From the NCBI GenBank assembly GCA_031273305.1, contig JAISSC010000056.1, positions 1 to 10,893 on the forward strand: DNA of 10,893 nt. The letters are read 5' to 3'. The position numbers and the translations under genes are program-made. Origin of the DNA: Flavobacteriaceae bacterium. GTDB lineage: Bacteria; Bacteroidota; Bacteroidia; Flavobacteriales; Weeksellaceae. The notes beneath the pieces are model-generated. The model saw only the letters and a list, made by a program, of their open reading frames with translations, was not told the origin of the DNA and did not search any database. Below are positions 1 through 5,110 of this stretch, piece by piece (position 1 is the stretch's first letter; every line of letters starts with the position of its first letter).

Positions 1-444
1 GAATTGGGAGCCGATGAAATTATCTCCCTGAAAAATGAAGACACCAAAATTTTATCCCTATTAAAGGAAATATATGAAGATACTCCCGTAGATATTGTAC
101 TGGATTATATATGGGGACATCCTGCGGAATTAATTCTCTCTGCTTTAAAAGATATAGAACCTTATCCGGTAAGAATAATATCTATCGGGTCAATGGCAGG
201 TCTCGCTATTAACTTACCATCCGGGCTGTTGAGGAGCAAACAGATTGAAATACTCGGTTCCGGTATCGGCAGCCTGTCACGAGAAGATATAACTAATTAT
301 ATGACGACTGTTTTACCTGATATGTTTCAACTGCTTGCCGGAGGAAAACTAAAAATAGAAATAGAGGTTGTAGAGCTTAAAGATGTGGAAAATGTCTGGG
401 AAAACAGCTCCGATTCAAGGAAAAGAACCGTAGTAAGAATTTAA
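1..444 (+). CDS. Medium-chain dehydrogenase/reductase (quinone oxidoreductase / alcohol dehydrogenase-like), C-terminal part
   Basis: This is the 3' end of a gene running in from the left edge; 147 codons plus the stop are visible and the start is outside the window. The reading frame is open from base 1 and begins ELGADEIISL, the typical segment just after the NAD(P)-binding motif in the Rossmann domain of medium-chain dehydrogenases, where a Gly-Ala-Asp/Asn-x-Val/Ile pattern is usual. Further on come a hydrophobic strand with a small-residue turn (RIISIGSMAG) and LRSKQIEILGSGIG, which resembles the segment preceding the last helices in zinc-type and quinone-reductase members. These proteins transfer hydride between NAD(P)H and alcohols, aldehydes or quinones in the cytoplasm. 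The catalytic N-terminal domain is not visible, so zinc dependence and substrate cannot be told. The gene ends 83 bases before thyA, which has its own promoter, so co-transcription is not required. Confidence 0.8.
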   Translation, partial: ELGADEIISLKNEDTKILSLLKEIYEDTPVDIVLDYIWGHPAELILSALKDIEPYPVRIISIGSMAGLAINLPSGLLRSKQIEILGSGIGSLSREDITNYMTTVLPDMFQLLAGGKLKIEIEVVELKDVENVWENSSDSRKRTVVRI

Positions 445-498
445 ATACAATATCTTTTTTACCTTATTTAATCACTTTCTGATCTTAAGGAAAACTAA

Positions 499-506
499 TA
501 ATTTTG
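499..506 (+). promoter_or_regulatory. Candidate -7 promoter box for thyA
   Basis: TAATTTTG matches the Bacteroidota -7 consensus TAnnTTTG exactly. It ends 21 bases before the thyA ATG, which would give a leader of roughly 15 bases. I see no convincing -33 TTG element upstream; the preceding 40 bases are mostly T and A. Confidence 0.55.
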
Positions 507-527
507 TACGATTATAAAAACTAAAGT

Positions 528-1322
528 ATGCGCACCTATTTAAACCTGTTACAACACATATTAGATAACGGAACGGAAAAAGAAGACCGAACCGGAACCG
601 GAACCATCAGCACTTTCGGATACCAAATGCGGTTTGACCTGCAAAAGGGATTTCCTTTGGTTACTACCAAAAAACTTCATCTGCGTTCTATTATCTATGA
701 ATTGTTATGGTTTTTAAACGGCGACACCAACATCAAATACCTCAACGAAAACAAAGTACGGATATGGAACGAATGGGCGGATGAAAACGGAGATTTGGGA
801 CCCGTATACGGACATCAGTGGAGAAGTTGGGGCGCACCTGATGGGAAATCCACCGACCAGATAAGCGAAATCATTGAACAGATAAAAAACAATCCTGATT
901 CCCGCCGAATCATTGTCTCTGCATGGAATGTTTCAGATATTCCTTTAATGGCTCTAGCTCCCTGTCATGCACTTTTTCAGTTCTACGTGGCTGATAATAA
1001 GCTATCATTGCAACTTTACCAGAGAAGTGCCGATGTTTTTCTGGGAGTTCCTTTTAATATTGCTTCTTATGCCCTGTTATTACAAATGGTTGCACAGGTT
1101 TGCAATTTAGAAGTCGGGGAATTTATTCATACATTCGGAGATGTACATATTTACAAAAATCATTGCGAGCAGGTAAAATTACAACTTACAAGAGAACCTC
1201 GACCTCTACCTGTTATAAAACTAAACCCTGAGGTAAAAGATATTTTTAGTTTTCACTACGAAGATTTTGCTATTGAGGGATATGATCCTCATCCGCATAT
1301 CAAAGGGGAAGTAGCTGTGTGA
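528..1322 (+). CDS. thyA: Thymidylate synthase
   Basis: Methylates dUMP to dTMP using 5,10-methylene-tetrahydrofolate, which is oxidised to dihydrofolate; it is a cytoplasmic homodimer and the de novo source of thymidylate. The protein has 264 residues, the same length as E. coli ThyA. The catalytic cysteine is Cys146 in LAPCHALFQF, at the same number as in E. coli. Other family signatures are the dUMP-phosphate arginine near the N-terminus (EDRTGTGT, residues 19-26), LHLRSIIYELLWFLNGDTN (50-68), the SRR pair at about 125-127, the QRSADVFLGVPFN loop (about 165-177), and the HPHIKGEVAV tail. The C-terminal Val matches the hydrophobic last residue that closes the active site. The ATG start gives full family length and a good N-terminus. 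The next gene is convergent, so thyA is probably transcribed alone from the box at 499-506. No dihydrofolate reductase gene, a common flavobacterial neighbour, is in the window. Confidence 0.98.
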   Translation: MRTYLNLLQHILDNGTEKEDRTGTGTISTFGYQMRFDLQKGFPLVTTKKLHLRSIIYELLWFLNGDTNIKYLNENKVRIWNEWADENGDLGPVYGHQWRSWGAPDGKSTDQISEIIEQIKNNPDSRRIIVSAWNVSDIPLMALAPCHALFQFYVADNKLSLQLYQRSADVFLGVPFNIASYALLLQMVAQVCNLEVGEFIHTFGDVHIYKNHCEQVKLQLTREPRPLPVIKLNPEVKDIFSFHYEDFAIEGYDPHPHIKGEVAV

Positions 1323-1362
1323 TTTATAATTTTTATTTAATAGTACACATCGAAATGAGGAT

Positions 1363-2367
1363 TTACCAAACAATGTGATTTACTCTTTCGTTAAGTTGTT
1401 TTATCTTGTCAATCAATTCATTGAATGGTAATGTATCTCCGTAAATCATTGTGCTTTGCATTATCTCGTAATCGGTTCTCCAAAGGTCAATAATGTTAGC
1501 AGGAGGAATAATATTGATGGATTGCGGAGCAAGTGTAGAATAATCAAACTCTTTCAAACCAACAAAAATACGACGGTGTTCAACTACGGAACTGTATAAT
1601 TTTTTGTTTGTCAATGCTTCGGTTGCAACAGATGTGTCCATTATTTGCACTAAATCGTATAAATGTCGGCTCATTCGTTCTGTCCGCATAAATTCGATGG
1701 ATTGGGCAAATTCTTCGTGCAAAAGACAAATCTTTTCAATAAAAGTGCGTTGCGGCACAACGGCTTGTAATTCAAATGCTTTTTCTGTAAAATCCGTTTT
1801 CGGAAATTCCTCATCTATTATTGATTGTAGTTGTACCAATTGCAACGGCTCGCTCATTGAACGCCCACTAACTTCTACTATCACTCTGCGTTTTATGTAA
1901 CCAAATTCTTCAAAAAGTGATTGATATTCCACTTCGATTATTTCCGGATCAGTAGTGGATATTGGCGTAATATTAACCTTTATGGAAAAATTATCCGGAC
2001 TTATTCCATTGATTTCTAACTGTTTTACCAAATCAAATTGCAATTTTTCCCGCACAAATGAACAGGCAACACGGCGTAATCGGTCACTTATTTGTGTTTT
2101 GGAAAGCGTGCCGGTAAATCCCAAATATTCCCGATTAACGGCAATGTCTATGTCTTCGGAAAATCGTTCTATCAGTCCCCAACATTTACTCAACGAAGTA
2201 CCTCCCTTGAAAGATAAACTTTCGGCATAAGGCAATGAAAACAAGGCACGTAAAACAGCCGTAACCCACCAATCTTTTTCGATAATCACTCCGGACAAGC
2301 CAAGTTTATCTTGGGTAATTTGATAAATTTCCAATCGTTCCTTTCTGGATAAATCATTGAATATCAT
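1363..2367 (-). CDS. Nucleotidyltransferase AbiEii/AbiGii-family toxin
   Basis: Probable toxin of an AbiE-like type IV toxin-antitoxin system, 334 residues. It has the DNA polymerase beta-like nucleotidyltransferase core of the AbiEii/DUF1814 family. GGTSLSK (residues 55-61) is the motif I glycine-rich loop. RFSEDIDI (68-75) supplies the two metal-binding aspartates, Asp72 and Asp74. EKICLLH (about 211-217) carries the conserved lysine, Lys212, and RHLYDLVQI (234-242) the motif IV aspartate, Asp238. All four family motifs are intact, so it is probably active. Characterised AbiEii proteins and relatives transfer nucleotides (in the MenT relatives, to tRNA acceptor ends) and arrest growth, which can abort phage infection. 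The target of this protein cannot be read from sequence. Its ATG overlaps the antitoxin stop as ATGA (2364-2367), implying translational coupling in one transcript. It converges on thyA with 40 bases between. Confidence 0.93.
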   Translation of the reverse strand: MIFNDLSRKERLEIYQITQDKLGLSGVIIEKDWWVTAVLRALFSLPYAESLSFKGGTSLSKCWGLIERFSEDIDIAVNREYLGFTGTLSKTQISDRLRRVACSFVREKLQFDLVKQLEINGISPDNFSIKVNITPISTTDPEIIEVEYQSLFEEFGYIKRRVIVEVSGRSMSEPLQLVQLQSIIDEEFPKTDFTEKAFELQAVVPQRTFIEKICLLHEEFAQSIEFMRTERMSRHLYDLVQIMDTSVATEALTNKKLYSSVVEHRRIFVGLKEFDYSTLAPQSINIIPPANIIDLWRTDYEIMQSTMIYGDTLPFNELIDKIKQLNERVNHIVW

Positions 2368-2972
2368 AGTGATAAAAGCGTTTTACGAACCCATATCGGC
2401 ATCAACTGAATGTCGGTATTGAGTTCTTTTTGTGAAACATTCGCCAAATGCGATTTGATAATTTCCAACTGTTGAGGCGTGGCTTTACCTTCACCGATTT
2501 CTCGCAAAGCTGATACGATCAGCATTAAAAGTTCAGATTTGTACGCCAAACTTTTCACCTCAGAAGTGTGCTTGAACAGAATACCTCTACCTTTCCCTAC
2601 AGCAATACGACGAGGTGAACCATCGGTAATAAATGCCACATTAGCAGGAACTTGTGTTGAAAGTCCCAAAGCATTGAGTGCATATACACCCATAGGTACA
2701 ATACGGATTTTATCGCGCTTAGCTATGCCATAAGCGATTTCATCAATAGAGGGTGGCAAATATTTAGCGTCTATGTATTTGTTTTTGTTTATTTTCGGGT
2801 AATAATAAATTCCGTGCGCAACACGCATAAGTAAGCCCGATTTTTGCATGCGAACAAGTGATTGACGTATAGCATCAGAATTGCCGAAAACAGCAAAATC
2901 ATCAGGGAAAAATAATTTTCCACGCTTGCTGTTCTTTATCTTTGTTCTTATCTGTTTTACAACCTTTTCCAT
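2364..2972 (-). CDS. AbiEi-like antitoxin / transcriptional regulator (DUF6088 type)
   Basis: First gene of the AbiE-like pair, 202 residues. The N-terminal part (about residues 1-60) reads as a winged-helix DNA-binding domain: a helix rich in Lys/Arg, FFPDDFAVFG, a recognition-type helix IRQSLVRMQKSGLL, and the wing GIYYYPK. The rest resembles the AbiEi C-terminal antitoxin domain, with GVYALNALGLSTQVP (about 95-109) and FITDGSPRRI (114-123) as recognisable segments. In studied AbiE systems the antitoxin acts without binding the toxin stably (hence type IV) and also represses its own operon through inverted repeats upstream. That fits the patterned repeat at 2989-3023 just before this gene. 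The ATG at 2972 is about 18 bases below the predicted transcription start. The specific subfamily name is from memory; the assignment as the regulatory partner rests on gene order, coupling to the toxin and the HTH domain. Confidence 0.88.
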   Translation of the reverse strand: MEKVVKQIRTKIKNSKRGKLFFPDDFAVFGNSDAIRQSLVRMQKSGLLMRVAHGIYYYPKINKNKYIDAKYLPPSIDEIAYGIAKRDKIRIVPMGVYALNALGLSTQVPANVAFITDGSPRRIAVGKGRGILFKHTSEVKSLAYKSELLMLIVSALREIGEGKATPQQLEIIKSHLANVSQKELNTDIQLMPIWVRKTLLSL

Positions 2973-2988
2973 CTGTATACACTTTTTA

Positions 2989-3023
2989 TTATGTCACAAA
3001 TATATAACAAATTTGTGACAAAT
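2989..3023 (-). promoter_or_regulatory. Operator/promoter of the AbiE-like operon
   Basis: A perfect 10-bp inverted repeat, TGTCACAAAT (2992-3001) and ATTTGTGACA (3011-3020), is separated by 9 bases. The same stretch can be read as ACAAAT repeated three times at exactly 11-base steps (2996, 3007, 3018). It can also be read as a 13-bp palindrome ATTTGTGACAAAT (3011-3023) with a second copy matching 11 of 13 bases at 2989-3001, centres 22 bp apart. On the minus strand TATATTTG (2997-3004) is an exact TAnnTTTG -7 box lying on the left arm, so bound protein would block transcription. The likely binder is the AbiEi-like winged-helix protein encoded 17 bases downstream. A TTTG at 3019-3022 could be the -33 element, but the 14-base spacing is short. 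Confidence 0.7.
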
Positions 3024-3202
3024 TACTCTCATATTATTGATATTTACATTCATTTAAATTTTTAGTAAAATAAGAACAAAACCAGATAAAGCCCTAACCG
3101 GTGATTATCTCGTTTATAAAACCGTATGAGTAAGGTTTTAAAACTATTCGACACCTCAAAACGACCCGAAAAACTCTATTATTTTTTAGAATAATAAGGT
3201 AA

Positions 3203-3236
3203 TTTGTTATTTTCTAATTCATTTTTTGTACCTTTG
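3203..3236 (+). promoter_or_regulatory. Promoter upstream of the msrA leader
   Basis: TACCTTTG at 3229-3236, continuing as CA, is an exact TAnnTTTGCA -7 box. TTTG at 3203-3206 is a plausible -33 element with 22 bases between, within the flavobacterial range. Transcription should start near 3243, giving a leader of about 208 bases before the msrA ATG. That is far longer than the 10-40 base leaders predicted for the other genes here. Confidence 0.7.
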
Positions 3237-3242
3237 CAAAGA

Positions 3243-3433
3243 GTAATTAATCTTTATTGTAATTTATTTATTATTAATTAACCTAAAATTACAACTTCTT
3301 TGATTGCTTTTTCCACAAAGAAGCTTAATTGAGCTTAAGTTGGAAAAGTCAATTTTAGTGTAGTTTTTGTAAACTATAGAACATGCTGTAAATCCAAAAA
3401 CAATAAGAGTCCGGATTTATTATTACCTTTTTT
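3243..3433 (+). ncRNA. Candidate structured leader or small RNA upstream of msrA
   Basis: Starting just after the promoter, the predicted transcript has a run of closely packed perfect helices. Stem A pairs 3257-3265 with 3286-3294 (9 bp). Stem B, beginning at the next base, pairs 3295-3302 with 3316-3323 (8 bp, 13-base loop). The loop bases 3309-3315 (TTTTCCA) pair with 3341-3347 (TGGAAAA), making a possible H-type pseudoknot with no base between the two helices. Hairpin D pairs 3359-3366 with 3371-3378 (8 pairs, one G-U, 4-base loop). Hairpin E pairs 3389-3395 with 3413-3419 (7 bp) and is followed by a U-rich stretch ending in six Ts (3428-3433), which could terminate transcription. It may be a regulated 5' leader or a free RNA of about 190 bases. 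I recognise no known RNA family. AT-rich DNA forms weak stems by chance, so confidence is limited. Confidence 0.35.
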
Positions 3434-3450
3434 ACTAATTGAACATTGAA

Positions 3451-4113
3451 ATGAAAAACATTATATTCATATTAATTGTTTTCTTTCTATTTAGTTTTAG
3501 TTGTCAAACTAACCAGCCGAAAGAAAAGAGTGCTGATATTGTGGGAAAAAAAATAGAAAAGCTCACACTGGGAGGAGGATGTTTCTGGTGTCTTAGCCCT
3601 TGCTTTGAAATGCTGAAAGGAGTGCATAAGGTCACCAGCGGATATTCCGGAGGAAGCAGTGAGTATCCCACATATCAACAAGTCTCTACCGGATTGACCG
3701 GTCATGCAGAAGTGGTACAGGTTGAATATGACCCTGAGGAAATTTCCTTTTCCGAATTATTAGATGTTTTTTGGTATTTGCACGATCCCACTCAATTGAA
3801 TAAGCAGGGAGATGATATAGGACATCAATACCGTTCAGTAATATTTTACAGAACGGAAGAACAAAGAATATTAGCTCTGGAATCGTTGAAAAAGTCACAA
3901 TCAACCGACTTATGGAAAGGAAAATATGTTACAGAAATATCATCGTTTTCCACATTTTATCCTGCGGAAGATTATCATCAAAGATACTATCATGAAAACT
4001 CAACCCAGCCTTATTCCAAAACGGTTATAACACCCAAAATTCAAAAGTTTAGATCTCGCTTCAACTTTAAGTTAAAACCCGAATTTCAAAAGAAGAGATT
4101 GGGGGATATTTAG
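3451..4113 (+). CDS. msrA: Peptide-methionine (S)-S-oxide reductase MsrA, probable lipoprotein
   Basis: Reduces the S-epimer of methionine sulfoxide in proteins back to methionine. From the ATG at 3451 it has 220 residues; an upstream in-frame TTG at 3439 would only add four residues before the signal peptide. Residues 4-17 are strongly hydrophobic and end in FSFSC, a loose lipobox with Cys18, so the protein is probably exported and lipid-anchored in the cell envelope. The catalytic core is clear: GGGCFWC (41-47) with nucleophile Cys44, SGYSGG (63-68), TGHAEVVQVEYDP (83-95), HDPTQLNKQG (111-120), QYRS (126-129) and YPAEDYHQ (170-177). Two oddities: the usual Pro-Tyr-Cys near the C-terminus, which I take to carry the recycling cysteine, reads PYS (Ser189), and an extra Cys51 follows the active site (CLSPC). 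About 20 extra basic residues close the chain. It converges on the unknown pair 35 bases downstream. Confidence 0.95.
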   Translation: MKNIIFILIVFFLFSFSCQTNQPKEKSADIVGKKIEKLTLGGGCFWCLSPCFEMLKGVHKVTSGYSGGSSEYPTYQQVSTGLTGHAEVVQVEYDPEEISFSELLDVFWYLHDPTQLNKQGDDIGHQYRSVIFYRTEEQRILALESLKKSQSTDLWKGKYVTEISSFSTFYPAEDYHQRYYHENSTQPYSKTVITPKIQKFRSRFNFKLKPEFQKKRLGDI

Positions 4114-4148
4114 AAATTTCTCGGAAAATATATATATGCAGCAGACCA

Positions 4149-4607
4149 TTATTCTTCTTTTTTGGTAAAAGAAGTTTTTCCTAAGCCAAATCCACCAATA
4201 AATGAAACTATTGCAATTATTATTTTATAAAGTAGCTCCTTATCCTCTTTTAAATATATTATTAAAAACCCTAAAAATACCAATCCAATTAATAAAATTG
4301 TAATATTATAATATTTGTTCTCCTTCCTTTCCTCTCTATCTCTTAAATCTAAAGAATCAGATTTATCAATCAATTTTGTAATATGTTCAGAAGTTATCTT
4401 ATCAGAAATTGGGTTTCCACGAGTCATAACTCCGGAAATCATAGATTCCTTAATAATACTGACCATTTTTCCTCTATCTTCAGCCGGAATAGCTTCTAAT
4501 ATATCTTTCGGGATAACTTCTTCATCTTTTTCTATTGAAGAATCTTCGGATTTTGTCGGAGATAAAGTCTTTTCTTCTTCTTCTTCTAAACTTTCATTTT
4601 CAGCCAT
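4149..4607 (-). CDS. Uncharacterised two-helix membrane protein with acidic N-terminus
   Basis: Protein of 152 residues that I do not recognise with confidence. Residues 1-31 are low-complexity and highly acidic (a run of Glu at 8-12, many Ser and Lys). Residues 32-95 are polar and probably helical, including GNPISDKITSEHITKLID (64-81) and a charged segment (RDREERKENK, 89-98). Two hydrophobic segments follow, about 101-119 and 126-144, separated by the short charged turn KEDKELL. The second ends in the glycine-rich GGFGLGK, and the tail is KKEE. This suggests a membrane hairpin with a large cytoplasmic N-terminal part. The architecture recalls a widespread class of small hypothetical proteins with a polar helix followed by two membrane helices and a Gly-rich end (DUF2335-like in layout), but that is an impression. 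It starts 6 bases after the stop of the preceding small gene, so the two are surely co-transcribed. Confidence 0.7.
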   Translation of the reverse strand: MAENESLEEEEEKTLSPTKSEDSSIEKDEEVIPKDILEAIPAEDRGKMVSIIKESMISGVMTRGNPISDKITSEHITKLIDKSDSLDLRDREERKENKYYNITILLIGLVFLGFLIIYLKEDKELLYKIIIAIVSFIGGFGLGKTSFTKKEE

Positions 4608-4613
4608 AATATT

Positions 4614-4895
4614 TTAAAATTTTAAAACTTTATGAATTGAATTTGTTAATTCCTTTTCTATTTTATGATCAATATACGACTCTATTACTCTAGACATCAT
4701 GACCTTAATAAATGCTTTTCTGTCAGAGTCAGATAATTTACTTAGAGTTTTAGCAAACATTTTTAAGTCATGTGAAAATTCTTTATCTAATTCCTTAGAG
4801 TTCAAATCATCAAAATGGTGGACATAATAGTTACGAATTAAACTATCATTCCAAAAACTGTTATTATATAATTTTAATTCTTTTGCATCTAACAT
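4614..4895 (-). CDS. Small uncharacterised protein, first gene of a two-gene unit
   Basis: A 93-residue protein if the ATG at 4895 is used. A TTG three codons upstream is possible but lies inside a perfect -7 promoter box, so the ATG is preferred. No signal peptide or membrane segment is visible. It looks all-helical and charged, with an aromatic N-terminal part (LYNNSFW, RNYYVHHFDDL), then ELDKEFSHDLKMFAKTLSKL, SDSDRKAFIKVMMSRVIESY, and a Lys/Glu-rich end. I recognise no family and propose no function. It lies 6 bases upstream of the two-helix membrane protein gene, in the same direction, so the pair probably acts together. The promoter box at 4902-4909 would start transcription at or within a few bases of the ATG, making the message nearly leaderless. 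It diverges from sdaA across a region with a conspicuous stem-loop. Confidence 0.65.
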   Translation of the reverse strand: MLDAKELKLYNNSFWNDSLIRNYYVHHFDDLNSKELDKEFSHDLKMFAKTLSKLSDSDRKAFIKVMMSRVIESYIDHKIEKELTNSIHKVLKF

Positions 4896-4901
4896 ACTTA
4901 A

Positions 4902-4909
4902 CAAAAGTA
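4902..4909 (-). promoter_or_regulatory. Candidate -7 promoter box of the unknown two-gene unit
   Basis: On the minus strand this reads TACTTTTG, an exact TAnnTTTG match. It ends 6 bases before the preferred ATG, so the transcript would have almost no leader. A second minus-strand match, TAAGTTTG at 4980-4987, sits inside the stem-loop and would give a leader of about 78 bases. Neither has a well-spaced -33 TTG. Confidence 0.4.
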
Positions 4910-4957
4910 CAAAAAATAAACCAAATATTACTTATCAACATTTTTTTTAACTTTTGT

Positions 4958-4998
4958 TGCATTTACTAAGTTGAACTTACAAACTTAGCCTAAATGCA
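4958..4998. repeat. Bulged 15-bp inverted repeat between divergent genes
   Basis: TGCATTTA (4958-4965) pairs with TAAATGCA (4991-4998), and CTAAGTT (4966-4972) pairs with AACTTAG (4982-4988). The only interruption is a two-base CC bulge (4989-4990), around a 9-base loop. Inside it, TAAGTTGAACTTA (4967-4979) is a 13-bp palindrome centred on G4973, and AACTTA recurs 8 bases later (4982-4987), giving three half-sites. It lies between the start of the unknown two-gene unit and sdaA and covers a minus-strand -7 box. It could be an operator for a regulator of one or both genes, or a cruciform or RNA hairpin. No T-run follows on either strand as in an intrinsic terminator. Confidence 0.6.
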
Positions 4999-5073
4999 CA
5001 ACGAGTAAAGATAATTAATTTAGAGAAGCAGCAAAACACAAGATTTGCAGTAAAAGTATAAGGAAGAAGAAGT

Positions 5074-5090
5074 TAAATTTGCTAAATTTG
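5074..5090 (+). promoter_or_regulatory. Tandem -7 boxes upstream of sdaA
   Basis: TAAATTTG occurs twice, at 5074-5081 and 5083-5090, both exact TAnnTTTG matches nine bases apart. Start sites would fall near 5088 and 5097, giving leaders of about 14-23 bases before the GTG. No well-placed -33 element is evident (TTTG at 5044-5047 is 26 bases from the first box), so an activator may be needed. Confidence 0.5.
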
Positions 5091-5110
5091 TTGCTTAAAA
5101 CAAATAAAAA

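Larger units (their letters stand above)
2973..3438. other. 466-base intergenic region between the AbiE-like operon and msrA
   Basis: No open reading frame here looks like a protein. Bases 2973-3023 are the AbiE leader and operator. Bases 3060-3200 are AT-rich, with two short inverted repeats: TAAAACC/GGTTTTA (3117-3123 and 3134-3140, 10-base loop) and TATTATT/AATAATA (3177-3183 and 3190-3196, 6-base loop). Between them is a 16-base segment (3158-3173) nearly identical to part of the terminator after trmB. A strong promoter sits at 3203-3236, and the rest is the long structured leader or RNA described separately. Confidence 0.6.

Noticed and set aside
1323..1362. Terminator between convergent thyA and the AbiE-like toxin gene
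   Set aside because: The 40 bases are AT-rich but contain no convincing hairpin.
1604..2733. Plus-strand open frames of 84-98 codons across the AbiE-like genes
   Set aside because: They lie antisense to two well-supported genes with intact motifs, have no promoter box, and their Ser/Cys-rich composition is typical of antisense frames.
3117..3140. TAAAACC/GGTTTTA hairpin as a terminator of the AbiE region
   Set aside because: It lies upstream of the AbiE promoter on the minus strand, and no U-run follows on either strand; seven AT-rich pairs can arise by chance here.
3439..3450. TTG start for msrA four codons upstream
   Set aside because: The ATG at 3451 directly begins a normal signal peptide (Met-Lys, then a hydrophobic run); the extra residues add an acidic Glu before it.
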